31,193 bases of DNA, from contig JAKMGS010000004.1 of NCBI GenBank assembly GCA_022424815.1, positions 1 to 31,193 on the forward strand, given 5' to 3'. The stretch is from Schleiferiaceae bacterium. Lineage in GTDB: Bacteria > Bacteroidota > Bacteroidia > Flavobacteriales > Schleiferiaceae. A model generated the notes under the pieces. The model did no database searches. It saw only the letters and a program-made list of their open reading frames with translations, and had not been told where the DNA came from. A program made the position numbers and the translations under genes. Below are positions 23,867 to 31,193 of the stretch, piece after piece (position 1 is the stretch's first letter; each line of letters begins with the position of its first letter).

Positions 23867-26674
23867 ATGAGATTGAGATTCCTGATTTTTGTCTTGTGTA
23901 TGTCCGGTGCTGCGTTGAAAGCGCAAACAGCCCGCAGAATTGTCCCAGCACAAGGGCTATTACACCCCACTGTATATGACGTTGCCCAAGATCCTTTTGG
24001 CTTCGTGTGGATCGGTACCCGCGACGGATTATTCCGTTACAACGAGGGCCGTGCGGTGGGTATGGAATTTCTACCTAATGGGCTCGCTCCAGCGCGGAAC
24101 ATTCAAAGCCTTTGCGTACGTCAAGATTCTACTTTGTGGATGGGGTTGGCTCAGCTCGGTGTCTTGGCCTACGATATTCAACTCATGCAACCCAAGCCCT
24201 TGGGCTACCCACGCCTAGATGAAGGCATTAGCGTGCAAGCCTTGCACGAGGATGGACACGGAAGGTTGTGGGCCGGTACCTCCGGACAGGGATTGTATTA
24301 TTTGGACGATGAGGCCGCGGAGTGGCGCACAGTATCCTTTACCTATGCTCCTGAAGAGCTCATGTTTGTCTTTGATTTCGCCGATCAGGGCGATACCATT
24401 TGGATTGGAAATTCGGGCGAGCATTTGCTCTATTACCTCTACAGCGACGATCGCGTGCATTCCTTTGCGGAGAGTGAGGAGTTCCAATCTTACAGTAAGA
24501 GCGTTGATGTACAAGGCGGCAAAGTGTTATTCGGAATTGCAGAGCACGGATTATGGGAAATTAGCGGTGGCCAGTTATCTCAAGTCCCCTCACCCTCCAC
24601 CAACCCAAGGGATGTGGCCTATGAAGGCAAGGAGATTTGGGTGAGTACTGACGGAAACGGGATGTTTGTGCGTGGTAGAGAAGGAAATTGGACCCAGTGG
24701 AGCAAACAAGATCCACAACTGGGCATCGCCACCGACCAATTCTACTCCATCACTCCCGTAGGCAACGACTTTTGGGTAGGTACATTCAATGATGGAATCA
24801 CGCTTTTTCCGAGAGGCAGCCGTCCCATAGAAAAACTGCGTAACCCTGATTCCTTTACCTATACTTCCATTCAAAGCGCCTTATCCTTAGAAGCATCAGG
24901 AAGTTCAATCTGGGTTGGATATGATGGCGACGGCTTGGTGCGTTACGATTTTTCGGGAGGCGCCTGGAGGCCTACGGCATTTTTAGATAATGAGCGCAAT
25001 GACTATCCTCAGGTTATTACCAGCATGCAGTCCAATAACGACGGTTCCATTTGGCTGGGAACTTTCAATGAAGGATTATTTAAGCTCGATTCAGAAGGGA
25101 CAATCATCCATAGAAATATGGCCTTCACTGATTTTAGTTTCGGGTTGAACAACAATAACATTTGGTCGTTAGCGCCTGCCGGAGGCGATAGTTTATGGGT
25201 CGGAACACTAGGTGGTCTGCAGCTTTGGGATGGAAAGGAATTTCTCACGCCATGGCAGGAGCCTTGGGCGGTAGGTCGAAATATCATGGACCTCGAGCGT
25301 CAGGGAACGGTACTCTGGGTAGCCTCAGAGTTCATGGGTCTCTATCGCATAGAAGGTCAAAACATCACTCACTTCCCATTGGAGTACCCTATCCTGGATC
25401 TACAATCATTGCCAGACGGTACTCTTGCCTTAGGTACAGAGGGCGGTGGTTTATGGCTCTTATCTGATGGGGAACTAAACGAAATATCCAAGCAGCCTTC
25501 TCTGACTTGTTATGGCATGGAGTTGATGGAGGACCAATTATACTTGACCACTAATACCGGACTTTTATTGGCTTCACAAGAAGCCGGACAATGGAAGTTC
25601 TCTACAGTGCTTCCGCAAGAAGAAACACAGCTTTCGCTTTTTAACCGTAAAGCCATGCTTGCAGTGGGTGCGGACCTATGGATAGGTGGTGCTGGTGGTA
25701 TTGTTAAGACTAGGCCTGCGGTAGAATCTCCTTTTTCGAATCTTCTACTCACTGGGGTGCGTGTGGACAATACAGATCAGTCATTCAATGTCGTGAGCGG
25801 ACGTGCAGAAAACACCTTTACTCTAGAGCCTGGAACGCGCTCGGCTCAATTTTCCTTTGAAATCATGTCCTTGCAAGAGCGCAGCGGCAAAACTGCAGAA
25901 TACAGAGTAGAGGGGTTGGTAGAGAATTGGACCCCGGTGCCGTCAAATCTTCGCAGTTTGACCTTTAATAATCTTCAGCCCGGTAAATACAAGCTTGAAT
26001 TACAATTACGTAATGCCTCAGGTGAAGTGGAAAGCTCTGTGAGTATGCCTTGGACGGTGGAATTCTATTTTTGGCAACGTACGTGGTTCCGCGCACTAGT
26101 ATTGGTGCTGTTCCTCCTTCTTGTTGGTGGATCACTGGCGCTGTATCAAGACCGCAAGTTGCGCGCCACACGGGTGAAACTGCTAGAGACGGAAAGAGAA
26201 CTTCTATCCGCCAAAGCGGGGGAGATGGAGGCGAAGGCCAAGCAAAAGAGCGATGAACTCAGTTTCCAATTATTGAAAACCTCCAGTCGTATCGAGCTCC
26301 TGCAATCTTTTCGAGACAGATTAAAAGAGGAGCGTGCCAAGGCCGGTAAAGGCAACGAGGTGGGTACCTTTTTACAAAGTCTTATTCGGGAATTGAACCG
26401 AGAACTGCAGAGTGAAAATTATTGGGATCACTTCGAGCGGAACTACAGAGACCTCCACGATCAGTTTTCTGAATCCTTAGTCGAGAAGCATCCAAAATTG
26501 ACTAAAGGAGAAATACGTTTGAGTTACCTCATACGTCAGAAGATGAACAATAAAGAAATTGCGACGGTGTTGAATGTAAGTCCGGCGGCGGTCGAAAAAG
26601 CTAAATACAGACTTAAAAAGAAGATAGAATTGGAAAAGGAGGAGTCTTTAGATCAATATTTACAAGATCTATAG
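23867..26674 (+). CDS. Transmembrane PUL regulator: propeller, Y_Y_Y and LuxR-like HTH
   Basis: The 935-residue protein starts at the ATG at 23867; a TTG five codons upstream lies at the end of the terminator and before the signal peptide. After the signal peptide comes a periplasmic beta-propeller built of two-component-propeller repeats (DPFGFVWIGTRDGLFRYN, GRLWAGTSGQGLYYL, GSIWLGTFNEGLFKL, DSLWVGTLGGLQLWDG). A Y_Y_Y domain follows (about 640-735, ending NNLQPGKYKLELQLRNASGE). A single membrane helix at about 740-761 leads to a coiled coil at about 765-815. A C-terminal LuxR/GerE-like helix-turn-helix lies at about 878-925 (LTKGEIRLSYLIRQKMNNKEIATVLNVSPAAVEKAKYRL). There is no kinase or receiver domain, so it would be a SusR-like one-component sensor that binds oligosaccharide outside and DNA inside. 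It follows the PUL on the same strand. Confidence 0.9.
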   Translation: MRLRFLIFVLCMSGAALKAQTARRIVPAQGLLHPTVYDVAQDPFGFVWIGTRDGLFRYNEGRAVGMEFLPNGLAPARNIQSLCVRQDSTLWMGLAQLGVLAYDIQLMQPKPLGYPRLDEGISVQALHEDGHGRLWAGTSGQGLYYLDDEAAEWRTVSFTYAPEELMFVFDFADQGDTIWIGNSGEHLLYYLYSDDRVHSFAESEEFQSYSKSVDVQGGKVLFGIAEHGLWEISGGQLSQVPSPSTNPRDVAYEGKEIWVSTDGNGMFVRGREGNWTQWSKQDPQLGIATDQFYSITPVGNDFWVGTFNDGITLFPRGSRPIEKLRNPDSFTYTSIQSALSLEASGSSIWVGYDGDGLVRYDFSGGAWRPTAFLDNERNDYPQVITSMQSNNDGSIWLGTFNEGLFKLDSEGTIIHRNMAFTDFSFGLNNNNIWSLAPAGGDSLWVGTLGGLQLWDGKEFLTPWQEPWAVGRNIMDLERQGTVLWVASEFMGLYRIEGQNITHFPLEYPILDLQSLPDGTLALGTEGGGLWLLSDGELNEISKQPSLTCYGMELMEDQLYLTTNTGLLLASQEAGQWKFSTVLPQEETQLSLFNRKAMLAVGADLWIGGAGGIVKTRPAVESPFSNLLLTGVRVDNTDQSFNVVSGRAENTFTLEPGTRSAQFSFEIMSLQERSGKTAEYRVEGLVENWTPVPSNLRSLTFNNLQPGKYKLELQLRNASGEVESSVSMPWTVEFYFWQRTWFRALVLVLFLLLVGGSLALYQDRKLRATRVKLLETERELLSAKAGEMEAKAKQKSDELSFQLLKTSSRIELLQSFRDRLKEERAKAGKGNEVGTFLQSLIRELNRELQSENYWDHFERNYRDLHDQFSESLVEKHPKLTKGEIRLSYLIRQKMNNKEIATVLNVSPAAVEKAKYRLKKKIELEKEESLDQYLQDL

Positions 26675-26678
26675 GTTT

Positions 26679-26736
26679 TGTCCGGTCTTTGTCCATGCTG
26701 GGCCTTGGGCCAATTCCGCAAGAATTTTCACATTTG
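26679..26736 (+). promoter_or_regulatory. Second copy of the susC-type direct-repeat promoter
   Basis: TGTCCGGTCTTTGTCC at 26679-26694 matches the susC upstream repeat at 14 of 16 bases, with the same 11-base period. It is followed by TTG at 26705-26707, 21 bases of spacer and CACATTTG at 26729-26736. The repeat-to-minus-7 distance (50 bases from first base to first base) is identical to that at susC. Transcription would start near 26743, shortly before the terminator at 26781. Confidence 0.5.
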
Positions 26737-26780
26737 TAGTGAGTTAACGACGGAAATCACGTCTTGTAGGTTTCTTATAC

Positions 26781-26820
26781 AACCGGCGCCTGGAGAGGCG
26801 CCGGTTTTGTTTTGTCTTTT
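26781..26820 (+). terminator. Strong rho-independent terminator after the regulator gene
   Basis: A perfect 10-pair stem AACCGGCGCC / GGCGCCGGTT with loop TGGAGA is followed by a T-rich run (26805-26820). It ends the regulator transcript and any RNA started by the promoter-like element at 26679-26736. It lies 15 bases before the small lipoprotein gene. Confidence 0.92.
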
Positions 26821-26833
26821 CCCTAGATTAGGG
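26821..26833. repeat. Palindrome at the ribosome-binding position of the small lipoprotein
   Basis: CCCTA-GAT-TAGGG is a perfect 5-base inverted repeat with a 3-base centre ending 1 base before the ATG at 26835. In RNA it could partly occlude initiation; in DNA it could be a small operator. It may be chance. Confidence 0.3.
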
Positions 26834-26834
26834 C

Positions 26835-27245
26835 ATGCAAAAACCACTCCTCTTTTCTTGTTTTATTCTATGGACGTTATCCTCTTGTAACAAAGCGATT
26901 CCACATAGTGATGACCTACTTTTTGACCTGGGGTTAATGGGGGAATGGGAAATCAGTTCTCGCACGGTGAATGGTATCACGGATTTATCAGTTCAGTGTT
27001 GCGAATTTTTAGAGTTGTCATCTGATAGTATTTCCAATGATTTGAATGGCTTTTGGTTTTATGATGACGGGTTTGACACTATTAACGAGGGCACATTTAC
27101 AGTAGATACTCTCGAGGGTGACATCCAATTCTATAATCAAAACAGCTCTTTCACCCGCAACTTTGTGGTAGTCAGCTACGACGTCATTTATTTAGAGTAC
27201 AACGTAGGCAGCACCTATTTCGAAGAGATTTGGAGGCGCCAATAA
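26835..27245 (+). CDS. Small lipoprotein of unknown function, lipocalin-like
   Basis: The 136-residue lipoprotein has lipobox TLSSC (Cys18). The body is acidic and beta-rich: LGLMGEWEISSRTVNG at the start, QCCEFLELSSDS with adjacent cysteines, GTFTVDTLEGDIQFYNQ, and YLEYNVGSTYFEEIWRR at the end. The GEWEISS opening and the strand pattern resemble lipocalin-like domains, but no family can be named. It is preceded by a strong terminator and, 100 bases further up, by a susC-like promoter element. It converges with the M61 peptidase gene with a 1-base gap between stops. Confidence 0.65.
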   Translation: MQKPLLFSCFILWTLSSCNKAIPHSDDLLFDLGLMGEWEISSRTVNGITDLSVQCCEFLELSSDSISNDLNGFWFYDDGFDTINEGTFTVDTLEGDIQFYNQNSSFTRNFVVVSYDVIYLEYNVGSTYFEEIWRRQ

Positions 27246-27246
27246 A

Positions 27247-29118
27247 TTAATTGGTCAGCCATAGTTCCAATAACTGCTCCTGTGAAGCGCTGGATTTTCG
27301 ACTCATGCGTATGAAATGTCCTTTGCTCCCTTCTTTATAGGTTACCTCATAGGGCACCACCAGTCTCTCTGTACCACGAGTAATATTCAGTTCTATAACT
27401 GTGCCTGCTTCTGGCCCGCCGTATTCATTTTGTAGCTGATCGCTATAGAGCTCTATGATGTCCCCTTCTTCAAATTGCAATGGGTTTTCGTTGCCAATTT
27501 TTTTAACAACCAAAGTGTTTGTTCCTCGAATACGGCGGTACTTGATACCATAATCTCTCAAGGGATCTGCTACCAATGGACCTACATAACTGCGGTCGTA
27601 AAGCACCCCAACTTTTGCTAAATACTCTTGTACAGGCAGCGGTGTTGTCCCACTCACGTAGTCGTCAAAGAATTGTTGCAAATCAGGATGTACAAGCGCC
27701 ACGAATTCCTCAATAAAGTCGTCGTCCTTGAAGCTTTTATCTGGACCGTAAGTATCGCGCAGTTCTAGGATTACGTCGAGCAAGTCTTTTTCTCCTTGCG
27801 TAAGTTCCATAATGCGAATATCTAGTAACGCTCCCATCAAGGCACCGCGCTGGTAAACCTGCATATATTGTTTTTTGTAAGGCTTATGCAAGACATTTTC
27901 GCTCATCTCTGTGAATGGCATCTTTTCGGTCGGGTAACGATCTGCAGTCACGATTTTTTGGCGCAAGACAGAACGGATGTATTCGTCTCGTGTAATCACA
28001 CCGCCCTTGACTTGACTGATGCCTGCAAAATATTCTGTGATACCCTCATAGAGCCACAGGTGTTTGCTCATCTTAGGGTCGATATAGTTGAAGTTGCCTA
28101 TTTCCTCACTGTGCAAACCCAGCGGAGTAAGAATGTGAAAGAACTCATGGATACACACATCGGCCATTTGATCGAGGACCATATCATTGCCAAAATCCGG
28201 CAAATAATACACGGAGCTGTTGCCGTGTTCTAGTGCGCCAAAGCCTTGGCCAATCAATTCTCTAAGTGCTTTTACGATTGTGCCTAGTTTAATTTCAGTG
28301 CCTTCCACTAAACCTTGGAATTCACTGTAGTCCTTGATATAGAAGATGAACGCGTAGCGATCCACGGGAAGTTCGCCGTGTAGAAAGGATTCGATAGCTC
28401 CCATGCTCAGACGTACTTGTTCGTAGATGTCCTCGGACAATTCTCGACCACTTTCGCTAAATACCCCGATGGTAACTTTTGTTGGACCCAATTTGAATGA
28501 GGTCGTGTCCGGCTTTGCAAACATGATGGGGCAATCCAAGAGCTGGTGGTAATCCTTGGCATGGAAGTTTTGAGTATTGCCATAGGAATAGCCGTTCATA
28601 GCACTGAGCCCATAAAGCTTAGGACTCTTATTGACCTCCAGGGTAATAGGCATTTCCTCGGCGCCGGTAAAGAAACCGAAGTATCCAGCAGCATTGATCA
28701 AGAAATTGCGTCCTTCTTGATTGTTCGTTCCGGCCGGTTCGAAAATCTTGTTTTTACGCACCTTGCCATCAAAGGAATCATCCACCCAGTACTCGATCTT
28801 CTTTGGTTCGCCCTTGATCACATAAGAATTGCCCTTCTTTTTCACTTTTAAGGATTTGCCTTCAGCGCCATAGGCTTTGAAGTCCTTGATGAATCGACCG
28901 TAATCCAAGGTGGCATAGGTCCCAGGAATAGTGGCAGGAAAGTTAAATTCTACGCCTGCGACATAATCGCCAAAGTTCATCTTTGTGGCGTCAACTGTAA
29001 CCTTAACTCTGTCGTCCTCGACATTAATAAGGTCTAGGGTGTAGCTGTGGTAGCCAGTTTTTTGGCCAAAACTCAACAGAGGAAGTAAGAAAAGGAGAAG
29101 GATTGTACGCATGCTCAT
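27247..29118 (-). CDS. M61-family (glycyl aminopeptidase-like) metallopeptidase
   Basis: The 623-residue exported protein has a signal peptide (LLLFLLPLLSFGQ). The zinc site HEFFH is at 324-328, preceded by MADVCI, and WLYEGITEYFAG supplies the third ligand Glu358 (WxxEG of gluzincins). The N-terminal region (about 25-200) is the beta-sandwich of M61 proteases. The C-terminus has a PDZ-like region (about 510-610: YRRIRGTNTLVVKKIG, LQFEEGDIIELYSDQLQ). M61 enzymes remove N-terminal Gly/Ala or act more widely on peptides; here it would act in the periplasm or outside. A second ATG at codon 3 is an alternative start. It is the only gene in its transcription unit downstream of the proteorhodopsin terminator. 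Confidence 0.85.
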   Translation of the reverse strand: MSMRTILLLFLLPLLSFGQKTGYHSYTLDLINVEDDRVKVTVDATKMNFGDYVAGVEFNFPATIPGTYATLDYGRFIKDFKAYGAEGKSLKVKKKGNSYVIKGEPKKIEYWVDDSFDGKVRKNKIFEPAGTNNQEGRNFLINAAGYFGFFTGAEEMPITLEVNKSPKLYGLSAMNGYSYGNTQNFHAKDYHQLLDCPIMFAKPDTTSFKLGPTKVTIGVFSESGRELSEDIYEQVRLSMGAIESFLHGELPVDRYAFIFYIKDYSEFQGLVEGTEIKLGTIVKALRELIGQGFGALEHGNSSVYYLPDFGNDMVLDQMADVCIHEFFHILTPLGLHSEEIGNFNYIDPKMSKHLWLYEGITEYFAGISQVKGGVITRDEYIRSVLRQKIVTADRYPTEKMPFTEMSENVLHKPYKKQYMQVYQRGALMGALLDIRIMELTQGEKDLLDVILELRDTYGPDKSFKDDDFIEEFVALVHPDLQQFFDDYVSGTTPLPVQEYLAKVGVLYDRSYVGPLVADPLRDYGIKYRRIRGTNTLVVKKIGNENPLQFEEGDIIELYSDQLQNEYGGPEAGTVIELNITRGTERLVVPYEVTYKEGSKGHFIRMSRKSSASQEQLLELWLTN

Positions 29119-29180
29119 AGAATTTGCCTTGGCTTAAAAATACACGAAACCGAGCCAAAGTGAAAGGGTATAAAATAGAA

Positions 29181-29205
29181 AGCCCCGCGACAACGTCGCG
29201 GGGCT
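29181..29205 (-). terminator. Rho-independent terminator of the proteorhodopsin gene
   Basis: A perfect 11-pair stem (AGCCCCGCGAC / GTCGCGGGGCT, loop of 3) lies 23 bases beyond the proteorhodopsin stop on the minus strand and is followed there by TTTCTATTTTATA. It isolates the gene from the peptidase downstream. Confidence 0.9.
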
Positions 29206-29227
29206 AACCAACACTCTGAAACTATGA

Positions 29228-30004
29228 TTAAGCTGCTTCTTCGTTCTTGCTGACAGCAAGAGCGTAGATGACCAGACCAAATCCAATTTTGTTGATTGCA
29301 TCACCAACATTGTAAACAATGTCCATGATTTGCTTGTAATATTCTGAATCTACACCAGGCTCCCAAATACCTAGGAACCCGCCTGGAGTACCCAAGATGT
29401 ATCCTAGTGGATAGATTGCCCATCCTACGAGGACGAACCAGAATAATACTTTGACTGCTTTTGCAACTGCAGGGCCAGCATTTGCTGCCAATTGTGCAAC
29501 TTCTCCTTTCCACACCAAGAATACAATGTAGAAATAAGCTGCTCCGGAAATTACACCCCACATAACTGATGAGTCACGGTAGATAGTTTCACCGAGGTAA
29601 CCAGTTACAAGCATAATTACAGAAGCAAAGATTAGCTTCCAAAGAAGGCTCATTTTAGCACCAGCTTTTTTAGTGATCAAGTAAAACTCAACACACATTA
29701 ATGGTACTGTGAGCGTCCAGTCAACATAACGGAAGAAAGTTGGAGACTCTCCCGTCTCGAAGTGATAACCTCTCATATAGTAGTAGTGTACGAACGCGAT
29801 AAACGTGATCAAACCACTTACTAATAGAGACGTTCTCCACTTTTTGTCTACGTTCCACATTTCAAAGAAGAAGAACACAGACGCTGCCATCATCGCCATA
29901 CATCCTACGAAGAAAGTAAAGGATGTCACGGTTGTGATGTCAGTGTAAGCGGTCAGGTCTACTGCCCCACCGCTAGCATCTAGAAATAAATTTGTCAATG
30001 ACAT
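29228..30004 (-). CDS. Proteorhodopsin, green-absorbing, outward proton pump
   Basis: The 258-residue seven-helix retinal protein has the helix-C motif RYVDWTLTVPLMCVEFYLI. It gives Asp95 (acceptor), Thr99 and Glu106 (donor), the DTE pattern of proton-pumping proteorhodopsins. The spectral-tuning position (equivalent to residue 105 of the first described protein) is Met103, which goes with green absorption, not Gln as in blue forms. The retinal Schiff-base Lys is Lys239 in DAINKIGFG, and the conserved His73 lies in FVHYYYMRGY. The gene has its own strong terminator and is divergent from lycopene cyclase, whose product leads to retinal. No blh (carotenoid oxygenase) is in the window. Confidence 0.97.
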   Translation of the reverse strand: MSLTNLFLDASGGAVDLTAYTDITTVTSFTFFVGCMAMMAASVFFFFEMWNVDKKWRTSLLVSGLITFIAFVHYYYMRGYHFETGESPTFFRYVDWTLTVPLMCVEFYLITKKAGAKMSLLWKLIFASVIMLVTGYLGETIYRDSSVMWGVISGAAYFYIVFLVWKGEVAQLAANAGPAVAKAVKVLFWFVLVGWAIYPLGYILGTPGGFLGIWEPGVDSEYYKQIMDIVYNVGDAINKIGFGLVIYALAVSKNEEAA

Positions 30005-30212
30005 GGTGTTAAAAAATTAAAGGTTATAACTACCCCTTAACGACCACTAGATGGCATTGTTCAACTTAGGCTCAAAAATGAGTGTAAATACTCATATATG
30101 TATCTCAAATGACCAAAAATACCCTAAAATATAGTTATAAACGGTGTTTCTTTTGAACAAATTGTCTCTTTTTTGGTTACTACAATATTAAAAGTCCAAA
30201 GTACATTTAATA
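30005..30212. promoter_or_regulatory. Divergent promoter region between proteorhodopsin and lycopene cyclase
   Basis: This 208-base AT-rich stretch has no coding signal. On the minus strand TATTTTTG at 30114-30121 fits the -7 consensus and would give a proteorhodopsin leader of about 100 bases; a clear TTG at -33 is lacking. Within that leader is the inverted repeat ATGAGT-N6-ACTCAT at 30078-30095. It is part of a cluster of CTCA/TGAG half-sites at 30071, 30079, 30091 and 30104. No rho-independent terminator is visible. Confidence 0.5.
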
Positions 30213-31193
30213 GTGATTTACGACATCGCACTCATAGGTTTAGGGGCTTCGAATAGCTTATTGTTATTGGAGCTGCACAATCGTGGTGTTCTGAATGATT
30301 TAGATGTTTTGATTTTGGAAACGGAATCAAAGTGGAAAAACGATAAAACATATTGTTTCTGGGGCGATCACTCCGACGCCATATTTTCAACACTTCGCCC
30401 GCTAATGTTGAAGGAATGGACAAAATTAAACTTTGACGGAGACGAAGAACAGCTCACGAGTATGCGTTATGGTATGCTTGAGAGTTTAACATTATATGAG
30501 TTTTCAAAAGGAATTATTCTTCAATACTCTAAGATCAATTTGGTTCGGGCACCTTTGACGAATTTTGAGAGCGATTCAGATGGCGTAAAAGTGTATTCTG
30601 ATAATACTGAATGGATGGCGCGTCGTGTTTTTGATAGTCGTCCGCCTGATATCAAGGAGCCAACTGGCCCATTGGTTCTGCAGAGCTTCTTGGGCTGGCG
30701 AGTGAAAACTGATTGGCCAAACTGGGATCCTTCATGTTTGACGCTTATGGACTTCAATATCCCGCAGAATGGGTATACGCAGTTCATGTATATTTTGCCC
30801 ATTGACGAAACCGAGGCTCTGGTTGAGGTAACTAGATTTGGTAGTGAAGTTTTCCCTAAGGAGTTGGCTACCAACCATCTAAAAAATTATTTGCTAGGCT
30901 TAGATGGTCCTTATGAAATTATCCATGAGGAGCAGGGAGTAATTCCAATGACTCAGCACGCATTGCAGCAACATCCTGATGCAAGAATAATCTCAATGGG
31001 AGCTAGAGGTGGATTGATTAAATCAACCACTGGGTATGGTTTTAAGTACATGTATGAGAAGGCGGTTGAATTGGCACAAGATGTGGAGAATCAAGTATTT
31101 ATTCATAAAGACCAATTTTGGAATTTACCACGAACTGGAATAAGTCGACACTATTTCTATGACCATTTATTGTTGCATATTTTGAAATACAAG
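30213..31193 (+). CDS. crtY: Lycopene beta-cyclase, partial at the 3' end
   Basis: The frame starts at a GTG (30213) and is open to the last base; 327 residues are present, probably most of a 380-400-residue protein. The N-terminus (IYDIALIGLGASNSLLLLEL) is the dinucleotide-binding fold of the lycopene cyclase family. Other matching parts are YCFWGD near residue 50, LGWRVKT, FMYILPIDETEALVE and the C-terminal GARGGLIKSTTGYGF, typical of CrtY/CruA-type cyclases. The enzyme cyclises lycopene to beta-carotene, the precursor of retinal. Its divergent placement next to proteorhodopsin fits a light-energy module. The weak GTG start may mean the real start lies elsewhere, but no in-frame ATG precedes it. 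Confidence 0.85.
   Translation, partial: MIYDIALIGLGASNSLLLLELHNRGVLNDLDVLILETESKWKNDKTYCFWGDHSDAIFSTLRPLMLKEWTKLNFDGDEEQLTSMRYGMLESLTLYEFSKGIILQYSKINLVRAPLTNFESDSDGVKVYSDNTEWMARRVFDSRPPDIKEPTGPLVLQSFLGWRVKTDWPNWDPSCLTLMDFNIPQNGYTQFMYILPIDETEALVEVTRFGSEVFPKELATNHLKNYLLGLDGPYEIIHEEQGVIPMTQHALQQHPDARIISMGARGGLIKSTTGYGFKYMYEKAVELAQDVENQVFIHKDQFWNLPRTGISRHYFYDHLLLHILKYK

Noticed and set aside
26740..26760. Complementarity of the putative short RNA (GTGAGTTAA) to the susC leader (TTAATTCAC, near 15758-15766)
   Set aside because: Only 9 pairs with one wobble, with mismatches on both sides; this is easily expected by chance between two AT-rich stretches, so no antisense role is claimed.
1..31193. 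CRISPR arrays, tRNA or rRNA genes, insertion sequences and prophage genes
   Set aside because: No spaced direct-repeat array, cloverleaf, transposase or phage structural gene was recognised on either strand.

Overview
The window looks like a chromosomal segment of a marine member of the Bacteroidota, most likely Flavobacteriales. The supporting signs are a SusC/SusD pair, a type IX secretion (T9SS) C-terminal sorting domain, a DUF4837 lipoprotein, a fused E1 alpha/beta 2-oxoacid dehydrogenase, several promoters resembling the Bacteroidota TTG-N20-TAnnTTTG pattern, and a proteorhodopsin next to a lycopene cyclase. The genes have ordinary, well-packed housekeeping and accessory content. No tRNA, rRNA, CRISPR array, insertion sequence or phage gene was seen.

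Layout. From 1 to about 15.2 kb everything is on the minus strand. In transcription order from the right: a TIM-barrel lipoprotein follows no obvious partner and is followed by kbl; then rseP and paaD; then the fused branched-chain 2-oxoacid dehydrogenase E1; then tatA, gatA, an MltD-like lytic transglycosylase, a DUF4837 lipoprotein and a YiiX-like lipoprotein; then paaG-like, paaH-like and a large FAD/Fe-S oxidoreductase that runs off the left edge. Many junctions have gaps of only 1 to 6 bases, so translation is probably coupled.

From 15.25 to 27.25 kb the genes are on the plus strand. After a small S4-domain protein comes a polysaccharide utilisation locus: SusC, SusD, a PKD-like surface lipoprotein, a Calx-beta/GH16 beta-glucanase and a secreted triple-module protein with a T9SS tail. 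A terminator follows, then a transmembrane one-component regulator (propeller, Y_Y_Y, membrane segment, coiled coil, LuxR-like helix-turn-helix). A laminarin-type beta-glucan is the most likely substrate, judged from the GH16 active-site context. A small lipoprotein follows behind a second terminator.

The most interesting non-coding signal is a pair of near-identical promoter layouts. A direct repeat TGTCC-N6-TGTCC sits at 15680-15695 upstream of susC and again at 26679-26694 just behind the regulator gene. In both places it lies exactly 50 bases ahead of a CAnnTTTG -7 element, with a TTG at the -33 position. The second copy is followed within about 45 bases by a strong terminator and then the small lipoprotein gene, so it may make a short RNA or an attenuated lipoprotein mRNA in the same regulon.

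At the right end an M61-family peptidase (minus), a terminator and a green-type proton-pumping proteorhodopsin (minus) are divided by a 208-base divergent intergenic region from a lycopene beta-cyclase (plus, cut by the window edge), which would supply the beta-carotene precursor of retinal.
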